Positions 40,016-48,833 are shown, counted from the stretch's first letter. The stretch is DNA of 64,000 nt from Amycolatopsis sulphurea (GCF_002564045.1 NZ_PDJK01000002.1:5270001-5334000); one strand, 5' to 3'. The notes: generated by a model from the letters alone, not told the origin. Program-made: numbers and translations.

Positions 40016-40201
40016 GGTTTCCCGGAGGTCACGCTTGCGTGAGCCGGACGCCCGGGTGCGCGATCTTCGGTGGCGGGCCGTCGGGGTGGTATTCGGGGTG
40101 TCATCATTCGTTGTCGTGCACGCGATGCGGCCCGTGTCGTCCACTGTGGACGAAGTGCGCCTGGTGCGGGTGGTGCGCGTGGTGCCAGTGGTGCGGCGCT
40201 G

Positions 40202-40260
40202 AAGGCTGTGAAGGGGCCCTTCACGGACTCAGAGTCCGTGAAGGGCCCCTTCACAGCGCT
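40202..40260. repeat. Dispersed double palindrome, copy 6
   Basis: Two GTGAAGGGGCCCTTCAC-type hairpins flank GGACTCAGAGTCC, bracketed by AAGGCT and AGCGCT. It lies in the gene-free stretch after the glucanase. Confidence 0.95.
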
Positions 40261-40588
40261 CGCCGTTCAGGTGTCGTGGGGGCGGAGCGTGCGGGCGGGT
40301 TCGTAGGCGCCCCGGTCGGAGCGGGTTGGCTTTCGGGACTGGGGCTCGATAGCGGTCGTGCCCTCTAGCAGGCGATTTCTGTCCGTGGGCGCCTGATCGG
40401 TTCGGGCGCTGAGGGAGCCCGGGGCTGTCGAGCTGGTTCGCTGAACCTGCCGGATGCGTGGCCAGAATCTTCGGGTCGGGCGATTTCCGCCCGGGGCCTG
40501 TGCGGGTTGCTTTCGGGAGATTGGGCTTTGAGCGCATTCCTCGCCCGCCGCCCCGCCGCCCCGCCGCCCCGCCGTGCCGCCGCTCCGT

Positions 40589-40758
40589 CCCGCTTCGCTG
40601 TGCCGCCGTGCCGCCGTCCTGTCCCGCTTCGCTGTGCCGCCGTGCCGCCGTCCTGTCCCGCTTCGCTGTGCCGCCGTGCCGCCGTCCTGTCCCGCTTCGC
40701 TGTGCCGCCGTGCCGCCGTCCCGTCCCGCTCCGCTGTGCCGCCATGTCGTGCCGTGCC
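40589..40758. repeat. Tandem array of five 34-bp units
   Basis: Units beginning CGCTTCGCTGTGCCGCC start at 40591, 40625, 40659, 40693 and 40727, each exactly 34 bp apart. The first four are near identical; the fifth has CGCTCCGC and degenerates. Internal CCGCCGTG repeats indicate an older short-period origin. The period is not a multiple of three, so no coding role is likely. Confidence 0.85.
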
Positions 40759-40995
40759 GTGCCGTGCCGCCGCGGCCGTCACCGGGTCCGGATGCCGCTG
40801 CACCATTTCGCCCGCCTGTTCTGCGCCCCGACTCCGTCCCCCGAGGACCTGCTCCTGGCGATCATGCCGAACAGCGGGATCGTCGCGGCGAACCCGGTGT
40901 GGCGACGCTGGGGGTGCGGGTCGCCGGCCCGCCTGAGCACAGGCCGGGTTGAGGTCGGTGCCCTGCGCCAACGGCTCGTCTCACTGCACTTCGGA

Positions 40996-41037
40996 CCGTG
41001 CCCGGGCCCGGCGGACCGCCGCCGGACCCGGGCACGG
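40996..41037 (-). terminator. Strong GC-rich hairpin after the second protease
   Basis: Arms 40996-41014 and 41019-41037 (19 bp each, one mismatch that a G-U pair would cover) close on a 4-nt loop directly beyond the stop of the minus-strand protease gene. Confidence 0.65.
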
Positions 41038-41040
41038 GGC

Positions 41041-41751
41041 TCAGACGCCTGCGACCGACTTGATCCAATCGCGGTACTGGGTGACGTTGATGTAGGCCGT
41101 GGTGGTCGACCGGTCGCTGGTCGAGGCGACGCCTACCTGCTTGCCGTTGGCGTACATCGGGCCGCCGGAGTCGCCGCCGGCGGTGATGCCGTCGCCACGT
41201 TCGGCGCAGACCGATACGCCCGCCGCGCCGTCGGCGCAGTCGACCGAGTCGACCTTGACCTTGGCCACTTTCAGCACCGGCGACTGGCAGTCCCGCTCCG
41301 GCTTGTCGGTGCAGGTCGCGCCCCAGCCGTAGACCTCCGCCTGGTCGCCGACCTTGACGTCGCCCTCGGTGCCGAGCGGGGCGTAGTCGGTCTTGACCTT
41401 CTGGTCGATCTGCACCAGCGAGATGTCCGCGTTGCCGGAGTCGTGCACCGAGGTCGCGCTCACCTCGGTGCCCTTCGACTGGTCGAGATCGCCGACGTGG
41501 AAGGTGATCTGCTTGCCCTCGGCACCCTGGGTGCAGTGCCGGGCGGTGAGAATCCAGTCCGGCGCGACGATCGTCGCCGAACAGATCTCCTTGCCACCGG
41601 CGAACATCCGGGCGGCCGCGTGCGTCGAGTCGGCGTTGCCGCCGTCGATGATCGCGGGCGCCGAACCGGGGGCGGCAGCGGCCGGCAACGCGGCGGCCAG
41701 TGCGGTGAACGCGATGCCGGACACGACGGCGGCGGTACGGGCTATGCGCAC
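41041..41751 (-). CDS. Secreted trypsin-like serine protease (TARHC variant)
   Basis: A 236-residue protein with a signal peptide (residues 1-27, ending AAAAPG) and a trypsin-family domain. Triad: H72, D109 in GNADISLVQ and S195 in GGDSGGPM. The histidine motif reads LTARHC rather than the usual LTAAHC. The mature start is near IIDGGNAD, which resembles the IVGG start of activated trypsins, so a short propeptide of six or seven residues may be removed. Six cysteines suggest three disulfides. It is extracellular, and a hairpin terminator follows it. Confidence 0.87.
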   Translation of the reverse strand: MRIARTAAVVSGIAFTALAAALPAAAAPGSAPAIIDGGNADSTHAAARMFAGGKEICSATIVAPDWILTARHCTQGAEGKQITFHVGDLDQSKGTEVSATSVHDSGNADISLVQIDQKVKTDYAPLGTEGDVKVGDQAEVYGWGATCTDKPERDCQSPVLKVAKVKVDSVDCADGAAGVSVCAERGDGITAGGDSGGPMYANGKQVGVASTSDRSTTTAYINVTQYRDWIKSVAGV

Positions 41752-41956
41752 TCGAAATCAGCTCCAACCGATGGGGACTCGGGGTGGTCAGTGAAGAACC
41801 CACCGTCGCGACTATCGGTGAATTACGGAACCCGACGAAGGTCGTGCAAGCGGCAGAACCCGACTTTCGTCGTGCTCCCGCCGAGGGCGTGCACGTGGCC
41901 CGCCCGATCGCGGAGTGTGCGCGCGCTCACTACGGGTGGCAGGACAGAATGGGACA

Positions 41957-42373
41957 ATGGCAGCCGGCTCCGAGGGATCGGCACGGCTCAGGTCGTCCTA
42001 CCGCTACGACGACCTGGACGTGCTCACCGTGCTGTTGTCCGGCGAGCTGGACGACGGCACGGCGCTCGTCGTGGTGCGCGCGGTGACCTTCGCTCTGGAC
42101 AAGCGTCCGCAGGCCCTGGTCCTCGACCTCACGGGCCTGACCGCCCTGAGCGCCGCGGGGGTGCATGTCCTGCGCGCCGCGCAGGATCGGGCTGCGACCG
42201 AGGGCGTGGCGCTGCGGCTGGTCGCCCCGATCGCGGGCGTGGCCTCCCGAAGCCTCGCCGAGGCAGGCGTGTCGGGGGTCTTCGACGTCTACCCGAACCG
42301 CGTCGCGGCGCGGGTGGAGAACGATCGCACTGCCTTCCTGCGCCGCATGCGCTGGCGCCTCGGCGGACGGTGA
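41957..42373 (+). CDS. STAS-domain protein (anti-sigma factor antagonist-like)
   Basis: A 138-residue protein. The ATG at 41957 is chosen because it leaves a short 20-residue lead before the STAS fold (YRYDDLDVLTVLLSGELDDGTA). The usual phosphorylation-site region DLTGLTALSAAGVHVL keeps a serine at the expected place, though the typical D-S-S-G is L-S-A-A-G. Such proteins bind anti-sigma kinases of the RsbW type. No kinase or sigma gene is adjacent, so the partner is elsewhere. Confidence 0.78.
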   Translation: MAAGSEGSARLRSSYRYDDLDVLTVLLSGELDDGTALVVVRAVTFALDKRPQALVLDLTGLTALSAAGVHVLRAAQDRAATEGVALRLVAPIAGVASRSLAEAGVSGVFDVYPNRVAARVENDRTAFLRRMRWRLGGR

Positions 42374-43146
42374 CCGTTCGTCGCGCTCAGTCGCCGAGAC
42401 TGGTGTGGTGGTCCCGTTGGCTGTGTTGTCGCGGTGCGAGGGTCCCTTTCGCTGCCCTGCCCTGCCCTGCCCTGCCCTGGTCCGCTCCGCAGTGAGTGTC
42501 CCCTTCGCTGCGCCGCTTGGGTGCGAGTGTCCCCATTGCCGCACGACCCGGCGCGAGTGTCTCCATCGCCGCGATATTCGGTGCGAGGGTCGCGATCAGT
42601 TCGCGATCCGGGTGCCAAGTGAGGTGGGAATGGCTGGATCGGGTGGAATTCTCCCGACGTTGAGTGCACGCTCCCAGAAGCGGGAAGCGGGAAGCGGGAA
42701 GCGGGAAGCGGGAAGCGGGAAGCGGGAAGCGGGAAGCGGGAAGCGGGAAGCGGGAAGCGGGAAGCGGGAAGCGGGAAGCGGGAAGCGGGAAGCGGGAAGC
42801 GGGAAGCGGGAAGCGGGAAGCGGGAAGCGGGAAGCGGGAAGCGGGAAGCGGGAAGCGGGAAGCGGGAAGCGGGAAGCGGGAAGCGGGAAGCGGGAAGCGG
42901 GAAGCGGGAAGCGGGAAGCGGGAAGCGGGAAGCGGGAAGCGGGAGCCGGGGTGTGACAAGCGGCCAGGTCGCGGTGCGGTGGCTGGCCGAGGGGCCGAGG
43001 TGCGGACCCCAACCCCAACCCCATCACCGAGCCGGGCCAGGCCGGGGTGCGGTGGCCGGCCGGGGAGCCGAGGTGCGGACCCCAACCCCATCACCGAGTC
43101 GGGCCGGGCCGCCCTGTGGCCGCGCCGGGTACCTCGAAGCGGCCCG
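42374..43146. other. Gap with a heptamer array, no gene seen
   Basis: The 300 bp before the array contain short runs such as four CCCTG repeats near 42461 and no credible frame. The 200 bp after it contain repeated GAGGTGCGGACCCCAACCCC (twice, near 42999 and 43070) and also no gene. The repeat-driven frames on both strands are artefacts. Confidence 0.5.
42677..42942. repeat. Tandem array of 38 heptamers (GAAGCGG)
   Basis: Thirty-eight uninterrupted copies of GAAGCGG over 266 bp, between the STAS gene and the DUF4232 lipoprotein. The unit shares the GAAGC core with the two arrays at 11.15-11.82 kb. The 7-bp period excludes a coding role. Confidence 0.95.
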
Positions 43147-43830
43147 TCAAGACCCGGCGTTCGCCGCGCCCGCCCGTACCGAGTCAACCGTCAGGTACGG
43201 GCCGCCATCGCTGCACGTCGTGGTGGGCAGGGGAACGAAGGCCGCTCCGGTGTTGCCCGGCGGGTAGATTCGCAGGCCCCTCGCCTGGACCTGGTGGCAG
43301 TCGCTCTTCTGCGGCGCGCTGGACAGGAACAGTGCCGCCGAAGCGCTGGCGCCGGGAGCGAGGGTGACTTTCGCGCCACCGGGGTACCGGGTCGCCGGGG
43401 CGCCCACCTGCTGTCCGCTGTCACCGGCCACATAGGACACTCCGGGGGCGGACCGCAAGGTGCACGAGCGGGAACCGGTGTTGGTGAACACGAGGGGCAG
43501 GTGCGAGCCCTGCATGTCGGCGTCGCCGGCGGACTTGTTCAGGGTGACTCGCAGGTTCGCGGTGGGGCACAGCGCAGCGGATGCGGCACCGCCGGGTGCG
43601 CTGGACGCCGACGCGGCAGGCGCCGAAGTATCCGGGACATCGGCGACCGACGTGCCGGCCGGAGAGGAACTCGGTGGCACGGCGGTGCCGAGGTCGGCGG
43701 CCGGTGCGGCACCCGGCGTGGCCGAGCCGTCGATGCCGGAGCCGCAACCACCAAGGGTCACGGCAGCCACGATCGCAACACCTGCCACAGCGGTGCGGGT
43801 GAGTGCAGTACGCGTCAGGGCGGTGCTCAT
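43147..43830 (-). CDS. DUF4232-domain lipoprotein
   Basis: A 227-residue protein starting at the ATG ending at 43830. A signal sequence ends in a lipobox, TLGGC, with the lipidated cysteine at residue 29. Residues 30-80 are a Ser/Ala/Pro linker; residues about 85-225 match the DUF4232 pattern (CPTANLRVTLN ... LPLVFTNTGSRSC ... GVSYVAGDSG). It should sit on the outer face of the membrane. The domain has no established activity. Confidence 0.82.
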   Translation of the reverse strand: MSTALTRTALTRTAVAGVAIVAAVTLGGCGSGIDGSATPGAAPAADLGTAVPPSSSPAGTSVADVPDTSAPAASASSAPGGAASAALCPTANLRVTLNKSAGDADMQGSHLPLVFTNTGSRSCTLRSAPGVSYVAGDSGQQVGAPATRYPGGAKVTLAPGASASAALFLSSAPQKSDCHQVQARGLRIYPPGNTGAAFVPLPTTTCSDGGPYLTVDSVRAGAANAGS

Positions 43831-44022
43831 CGTCTGCCACCTCCGTCTGCCGGCTCCCTGCCGGGCGAAGGAAAGATGCCCCGTGGTAAGGAAAAGATGC
43901 GAATCGGAGAGAATGCCCACGCTGGCGCAACCTTTGCCGCACCCAGACGTCTGCCCGGACAAGAGAACGGGTGCGCGCCACCCGTGCGGGGCAGCGCGCA
44001 CCCGAATCTCCACTGTGGACGG

Positions 44023-44232
44023 TCAGTCCTTCTTGAAGGCGCCCTTGATCTTGCCTGCGGCGTCACCGACCGCGTCCTTGACGTTCTCGGCGGCCTGCTT
44101 GACTCCGGCCTTCGCCTGGTCCGCCTTGCCTTCGCCGGTCAGCTCGTCGTCACCGGTCGCGCGGCCGGCCGCCTCCTTGGCCTTGCCGCCGAGCTCGTCG
44201 GCCTTGTTTCCCATCTTGTCACCCAGGGACAT
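44023..44232 (-). CDS. CsbD-family stress protein
   Basis: A 69-residue hydrophilic protein beginning MSLGDKMGNKADELGGKAKE, rich in Lys, Ala, Gly and Asp, with the repeating pattern of CsbD proteins (general stress response, function unclear). The start is the ATG ending at 44232 with AAGGAGCGCACGC upstream. It is divergent from the Asp23 operon across a 19-bp perfect inverted repeat, suggesting joint control. Confidence 0.85.
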   Translation of the reverse strand: MSLGDKMGNKADELGGKAKEAAGRATGDDELTGEGKADQAKAGVKQAAENVKDAVGDAAGKIKGAFKKD

Positions 44233-44302
44233 GCGTGCGCTCCTTCCGGTCGGCACGGGCACGGTGCCCGTCGATTACCCGACCCGGGGCACCCGGAAAC
44301 CA

Positions 44303-44348
44303 CACGCACCGGTTCGGGTGAACCGGATCTCACCCGAACCGGTGCGTG
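44303..44348. promoter_or_regulatory. 19-bp perfect inverted repeat between CsbD and Asp23 genes
   Basis: Arms 44303-44321 and 44330-44348 are exact reverse complements with an 8-bp spacer; the arms include CCGGTTCGGGTGA. It lies in the 197-bp divergent intergenic region between two stress-type genes. It may be an operator or a leader hairpin. Confidence 0.6.
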
Positions 44349-44429
44349 CGGATTGCCCGGCGGCCGTGTCGGACGGGGTAGTGGCGATCAGCCGATCGTC
44401 CCCATCGGCAGCTGACGACAGGAGAGACC

Positions 44430-44891
44430 ATGGCCGACTCGACTGCCACCAAGTCCCGTCCGCAGAACGAGGTGGAGCAGCCCAGACGGGGCACCCTCGC
44501 CACCAAGGAGGGCCTGACCACCATCGCCGACGTCGTGGTGCAGAAGATCGCCGGACTGACCGCCCGCGAGGTCCCCGGCGTGCACGCGCTCGGCGGCGGC
44601 GCGGCACGGGCGTTCTCCGCGCTGCGCGAGCGCATCCCCGGCGCGACCGCGTCGGCCGGTCAGGGCGTCTCGGTCGAGGTGGGGGAGAAGCAGGCGGCGG
44701 TCGACCTGCAGGTCGTCGTCGAATACGGCGCTTCGATCGCGGATGTGTCCCGGTCCATCCGGCGCGGGGTGATCGCCGGGGTGGAGCACATGACCGGCCT
44801 TGAGGTGGTGGAGGTCAACGTCGAGGTGGTCGACCTGCACCTGCCCGGGGACGACGAGGGAGCCCCGGCCGACTCCGGCCGGGTGCAGTGA
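44430..44891 (+). CDS. Asp23/Gls24-family protein
   Basis: A 153-residue protein: a polar lead of about 20 residues, then the Asp23 core GLTTIADVVVQKIAGLTARE and VPGVHALGGG, then VEVGEKQAAVDLQVVVEYG and a closing beta segment. The family forms membrane-associated structures anchored by AmaP and is linked to envelope stress in Gram-positives. It leads an operon of six genes joined by short overlaps, with a second Asp23-like gene and AmaP downstream. Confidence 0.88.
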   Translation: MADSTATKSRPQNEVEQPRRGTLATKEGLTTIADVVVQKIAGLTAREVPGVHALGGGAARAFSALRERIPGATASAGQGVSVEVGEKQAAVDLQVVVEYGASIADVSRSIRRGVIAGVEHMTGLEVVEVNVEVVDLHLPGDDEGAPADSGRVQ

Positions 44892-45187
44892 CGCCGGAGG
44901 CCACCGCGGACCGGATCGCCGCCGCCGTGACCGCCCTGCCCGCGGTGGCCGGGCTGCACGGCGGGCGGTTCGGGGAGGTCGTGACGCTGGGTATCGCCCA
45001 CCGCGTGCCCGGCGTGCGGGTGGGCGAGGAGGCGGTCACCGTCGCGGTCACCGCGCGGTTCCCGCTCGTGGCAGGCGAACTGGCCGAGGCCGTCCGCGTG
45101 GCCGCCGGGATCGGCGACCGCCCGGTGCACGTGGTGGTGGCCGATCTGGCGCTGCCGGAGGAAACCGCGGTGAAGGAGAAGGACTGA
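44888..45187 (+). CDS. Short Asp23-operon protein
   Basis: A 99-residue protein starting at a GTG overlapping the previous stop by GTGA. The pattern (IAAAVTALPAVAGLHGGRFG, then VGEEAVTVAVTARF and VHVVVADLAL) looks like a reduced Asp23-type alpha/beta domain. It occurs at this place in actinobacterial Asp23 operons. No separate function is known. Confidence 0.78.
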   Translation: MTPEATADRIAAAVTALPAVAGLHGGRFGEVVTLGIAHRVPGVRVGEEAVTVAVTARFPLVAGELAEAVRVAAGIGDRPVHVVVADLALPEETAVKEKD

Positions 45188-45363
45188 TGAACGCGACACA
45201 ACTGGGACTGCTCACCGGTCTCGCACTCGGCCTGGCCGCGGCGTTCGGCGGCTTCGGCGCGTTCGTACTGGTGCTCGTGCTCGGCGCACTGGGCCTGCTC
45301 GTCGGCCGGGTGCTCGACGGCAAGCTCGACCTGTCGCAGCTGACCGGCCGTGACCGCGGCTGA
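45187..45363 (+). CDS. DUF2273-like small membrane protein
   Basis: A 58-residue protein (MNATQLGLLTGLALGLAAAF...) with a single hydrophobic region split by glycines (residues 6-40) and a short cytoplasmic tail DGKLDLSQLTGRDRG. Size, topology and operon position match the DUF2273 proteins of amaP-asp23 operons. The ATG overlaps the previous stop by one base. Confidence 0.75.
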   Translation: MNATQLGLLTGLALGLAAAFGGFGAFVLVLVLGALGLLVGRVLDGKLDLSQLTGRDRG

Positions 45364-45751
45364 GGCGGCTGTGCGCGAGACGGCACTGACCACTGTGGAC
45401 GCTGCGGAGCGTGGCGCGCTGACCATCGAGGACTCCGTCGTGGCGGCCATCGCGGCCCGAGCGGTGCGCGAGACGGACGACGTCGGCGGAGCCGCGGGCC
45501 GGGTCCTCGGCATCGGTTCCGCCGGCCCCCAACGCCCGGCGAAGGTGACCGCCCGGGTGGACGGCGGCCAGGTGACGCTGGATGTGCGGCTTTCGGTGGC
45601 CTATCCGGCCTCGGTGTCCCGCACCAGCGAGCGCGCGCGGGACCACCTCACCGAGCGGATCGGTGAGCTGACCGGGCTCACGGTGTCCAAAGTGGACATC
45701 ACGGTCGGTGCACTGCAGCGCGCCGTGGAGAACGGGCGGAGGGTGCGGTGA
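45350..45751 (+). CDS. Asp23/Gls24-family protein, second copy
   Basis: A 133-residue protein starting at a GTG inside the previous gene (14-bp overlap). It shows the Asp23 blocks TIEDSVVAAIAARAVRETDD, TARVDGGQVTLDVRLSVAYP and LTGLTVSKVDITVGAL. It lacks the long polar leader of the first copy. Two Asp23 paralogues in one operon suggest hetero-oligomers. Confidence 0.83.
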   Translation: MTAAEAAVRETALTTVDAAERGALTIEDSVVAAIAARAVRETDDVGGAAGRVLGIGSAGPQRPAKVTARVDGGQVTLDVRLSVAYPASVSRTSERARDHLTERIGELTGLTVSKVDITVGALQRAVENGRRVR

Positions 45752-46272
45752 AGCGACGTCCACGCCGCGCCACCGCGGCCGCGCTGACGGCGCTGGTCCT
45801 GCTGGCCGCCTGCGTGCTGGTGGCGGTGGTCGCGATCCAGCTGATCATCGGGGAACGGCCGTGGGTGAGCTACTCCTCGGTCGCCAGTGCCCTGAACCGC
45901 ACGCCGTGGACCAGTGGGTGGCTTGAACTCGGCTCGATCGTGGCCGTGGTACTCGGGTTGTGCCTGCTGCTGGCCGCTGTCCTGCCGGGCCGTCGTACGG
46001 TGCTGCCGTTGCACGGAGCGCTGGATTCGGGTGCGTCGCGAGCCAGCTACCGTTCGACGTTGCGCGCCGCCGCTTCCGGCGTCGACGGCGTCTCGGCGGC
46101 CAAGGTGCGGCTCGGGCGTCGACGGGTCCGGGTTCGGGTCCGTACCCACCGTACGCGGTCCGAAGGGCTCTCTGAGGCCGTTGAGGCGGCGGTGACGCAT
46201 CGGCTCGACGAGGTCGGCCCGGTCGAGCAGCCTGCGGTCCGGGTGGCCGTTTCGGCGACGAGGAGTTCGTGA
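45748..46272 (+). CDS. DUF6286-like membrane protein of the Asp23 operon
   Basis: A 174-residue protein with two transmembrane helices (about residues 10-32 and 60-82) and a basic C-terminal domain (VRLGRRRVRVRVRTHRTRSE). It starts at a GTG overlapping the previous stop. This is the membrane component regularly found next to AmaP in actinobacterial Asp23 operons (DUF6286, assigned from memory). It probably helps anchor the Asp23 proteins. Confidence 0.72.
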   Translation: MKRRPRRATAAALTALVLLAACVLVAVVAIQLIIGERPWVSYSSVASALNRTPWTSGWLELGSIVAVVLGLCLLLAAVLPGRRTVLPLHGALDSGASRASYRSTLRAAASGVDGVSAAKVRLGRRRVRVRVRTHRTRSEGLSEAVEAAVTHRLDEVGPVEQPAVRVAVSATRSS

Positions 46273-46844
46273 TGACCAGCCTGAACCGCCCGGTCCGGCT
46301 CAACCGCTGGCTGCTGGCCGTCTTCGGCGTGCTCCTCATGGTCGCCGGGGTGTTCGCGTTCGCCACGCACATGCGGTGGCTGCGGGTACTGGACCCGGGC
46401 GCGCCGCTCGTGCCCGGTACCGCCCTGCCGCCCACCTGGGTGCTCTACGTCGTCGCCGGCGGTGCGGTCGTGCTCGGGCTGCTGTGTCTGCGCTGGCTGC
46501 TGGCCCAGCTCGCGCGACGGCCGAAGACGCAGACGTGGCGCTATGAAACCGATCCCGATCGGGGTCGCACCGAGATGGCCGCCGACGCGGCGATGCTCCC
46601 GTTCACCGAAGAACTGCGCGCGAGCGAGGGCGTGCACGCGGCGCGCGCGACGCTGGCGGGATCCCGTGCGGAACCGGCCCTGGCGCTCGTCGTGACGGTC
46701 GAGCAGGACGGTGACCCACGGCGGATCCGTGAGCGGCTTGCCGAGGAGACCCTGCCCCGGCTGCGGCAGGCGCTGGACCTCGATGAGCTGCCGGTCACCA
46801 TCGAGTTCCGTTTCAGCACGGCTCGGGGCGCCCGGACCCACTGA
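46269..46844 (+). CDS. amaP: AmaP-like alkaline-shock membrane anchor
   Basis: A 191-residue protein. GTG at 46269 overlaps the previous stop; an ATG follows at 46272. Two helices (residues about 14-34 and 56-82) enclose a short loop, followed by a soluble cytoplasmic domain. That is the layout of AmaP, which tethers Asp23 to the membrane in firmicutes. It is the last gene of the operon. Confidence 0.75.
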   Translation: MMTSLNRPVRLNRWLLAVFGVLLMVAGVFAFATHMRWLRVLDPGAPLVPGTALPPTWVLYVVAGGAVVLGLLCLRWLLAQLARRPKTQTWRYETDPDRGRTEMAADAAMLPFTEELRASEGVHAARATLAGSRAEPALALVVTVEQDGDPRRIRERLAEETLPRLRQALDLDELPVTIEFRFSTARGARTH

Positions 46845-47370
46845 ACCCGGTGGCCGCGGTTGTCCTGCGAACCCAGCGGCCTCGACGATGCCCTGGTCTC
46901 GTCTGTCCACATCGGACCAGGTGGGGTCCGCGCTTGTCGACGGCCGAGTTCGTCCACGGAGACCGGCATCGGTTCTCGGTGGCCGGTACGAGCGCGCTGC
47001 ACGATATCGCCAGGACCAACCGGGTCTACGCCCTATGCGATCACACGACCTCAGCCGTCGGACGCCTTCGTGCGGGTGGGTTTCCGCGGGCTGGGACGCT
47101 CAACCCGGTCTGCTGGGTTGCCCTGGGCTCTGTCGACGTGCGGTGGTGCTCGCAGGCTGATCGCCCGACCGGGCTAATCGTTGCCGTCCTGGGGGAAGCA
47201 GCGGACCGGCGCGGGCTCCGGGTGGCTGGCGGCTGGATGCCCGCGCCGGTGCCGGTGGTGTCGGGAAACGGACAAAAACCCGGTCTAGGTCTGGACCATT
47301 TCGGCAACCCGGTCGCACACTTCTGCACGCAGTGTGTTTCTTTCTCCCCCAGGTCCCCGGAGGAATTGCC
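46845..47370. other. Gap of 526 bp, no gene seen
   Basis: The stretch between AmaP and the streptogrisin-like protease shows no frame with convincing composition and start, and no repeat of the types found elsewhere. It probably contains the protease promoter, but no -35/-10 pair stands out. Confidence 0.4.
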
Positions 47371-48498
47371 ATGCGTCGAAGAATCACCCTTTCCCTCAGC
47401 GGCACCGCGTTGCTCGTGGCCGGTCTCGCCACCGCGGCGCTCACCCCGGCGGCCGCGCAGGCCTCGCCAGGGCTGCTCGCGGCCATGCAACGTGATTTCG
47501 GCCTGACCGCGAGCCAGGCCCAGACCCGGCTCGGTCAGGAACTGGCTGCCGCGAAGGTGCTCCCGGTCGCCGAGAAGGCGGCGGGCGCGGCTTACGGTGG
47601 CGCCTGGTTCGACCCGAAGCTGGGCAAGCTCGTCGTCGGTGTGACCGATTCCGCGGTCGACGGTGCGGTCCGCGCCACCGGTGCGGAAACCACGCCGGTG
47701 CGGACCACTGCCGCGGCGCTCGACGCGGCGAAGCAGAAGCTGGACGCGACCACCAAGACTCATCCCGCGCCGGCGTCGGTGAGCGGCTGGCGCACCGATC
47801 TGCGTACCGGGAGCGTCGTGGTGTCGCTCGTACCCGGTGCGCACGGGGCGGATGTCGACGCCTTCCTGGCTCGCGCCCGCGAGGCCGGCCCGGTGACCGT
47901 CGCGACCGCGGCCAAGCCGAGGACTCTCGCCGCGGGTACCGTCGGCGGGGATCCGTACTACATCAACGGGAACGTGCGCTGCTCGATCGGATTCTCCGTG
48001 CAGGGCGGCTTCGTGAGCGCCGGGCACTGCGGTCGCGCCGGCAGCTCGGTGGCCGGCTGGGACGGCTCCGCGATGGGCTCGTTCGCCGGTTCTTCCTTCC
48101 CTGGCAACGATTATTCGTTCATCAGCGTCGGCGACGGCTGGTGGACCACCCCGGTCGTGCTCGGCTGGGGGACGGTGGGCGACCGGCTGGTGCGCGGTTC
48201 GGAGGTGGCTCCGGCGGGCTCGTCGGTCTGCCGCTCCGGCTCGACCTCGCACTGGCACTGCGGCACCGTGATCGCGCTGAACGAGACGATCAACTACGCG
48301 GAGGGCGCGGTCTCCGGCATGACGCACACCGACGCCTGCGCCGAACCCGGTGACTCCGGTGGTTCGTTCATCACCGGCGACCAGGCACAGGGCGTCACCT
48401 CCGGTGGCTGGGGCGACTGCAGCTCCGGCGGCGAGACCTGGTTCCAGCCGGTGAACGAGATCCTGCAGACCTACGGGCTGTGGCTGGTCACCGCCTGA
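47371..48498 (+). CDS. Secreted S1 protease of the streptogrisin/alpha-lytic type with propeptide
   Basis: A 375-residue preproprotease. The ATG at 47371 has GGAGGA upstream. Residues 1-31 are a signal peptide; residues about 32-188 form an alpha-lytic-type propeptide (MQRDFGLTASQAQTRL ... GVTDSAVDGAV), a folding aid that is later removed. The mature domain starts near VGGDPYYINGNVRCSIGF. Triad: H219 (SAGHCG), D247 (GNDYSF) and S329 (GDSGGSF). Cysteine pairs typical of the group are present (RCS...HCG). It is the third secreted serine protease in the window and the only one with a long propeptide. Confidence 0.93.
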   Translation: MRRRITLSLSGTALLVAGLATAALTPAAAQASPGLLAAMQRDFGLTASQAQTRLGQELAAAKVLPVAEKAAGAAYGGAWFDPKLGKLVVGVTDSAVDGAVRATGAETTPVRTTAAALDAAKQKLDATTKTHPAPASVSGWRTDLRTGSVVVSLVPGAHGADVDAFLARAREAGPVTVATAAKPRTLAAGTVGGDPYYINGNVRCSIGFSVQGGFVSAGHCGRAGSSVAGWDGSAMGSFAGSSFPGNDYSFISVGDGWWTTPVVLGWGTVGDRLVRGSEVAPAGSSVCRSGSTSHWHCGTVIALNETINYAEGAVSGMTHTDACAEPGDSGGSFITGDQAQGVTSGGWGDCSSGGETWFQPVNEILQTYGLWLVTA

Positions 48499-48512
48499 TC
48501 CGTTACTGAACT

Positions 48513-48545
48513 GGGCAGGCGCCGCGTTTCCCGCGGCGCCTGCCC
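48513..48545 (+). terminator. Intrinsic terminator-like hairpin after the protease
   Basis: GGGCAGGCGCCGCG and CGCGGCGCCTGCCC form a perfect 14-bp stem around TTTCC, 15 bp after the protease stop. Confidence 0.75.
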
Positions 48546-48833
48546 TCGTCCGGTGTGGCTCGCCCTGGTTCCCGGCGGTCCGATGTGGACGGACGGTCAT
48601 CGTTGCCGCGAAGGCGGACGGCGAACAGGGCCGGCGCAGTGCTCGTCGCTCCGCCAGGCAGGTGTGACGCACCTGTTCGAGAAAACGCGACGGTCAGGGA
48701 CACAACGGGCAGCGACGACACACCTGGCGGCGTGGGCCCGCCGGTCAGCAAGGACCGGAAGGGCGGCAGAGGCAGGAGAGACGGCAGGGGCAGTAAGGAC
48801 GGCAGCGACTCCGGGCAGAACGGCGCCGGGAAG

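Larger units (their letters stand above)
39975..41040. other. Gap of about 1.07 kb with repeats and no clear gene
   Basis: Between the glucanase and the next protease lie a stem-loop, a double palindrome (40202-40260), an Ala/Pro/Arg-like GC-rich stretch and a 34-bp tandem array (40589-40758). Frames through the array are repeat artefacts. A short plus-strand frame past it (about 40790-40920) resembles no family I know and lacks a ribosome-binding site. Confidence 0.5.

Noticed and set aside
40267-40971. 234-residue Arg/Ala/Gly-rich frame on the minus strand
   Set aside because: It runs through the 34-bp array and a palindrome copy, with composition unlike a gene and no family resemblance.
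42664-43027. Frames with REAGSGK-type or LPASRFP-type periods
   Set aside because: These are translations of the (GAAGCGG)38 array in different phases; a 7-bp period is not a coding repeat.
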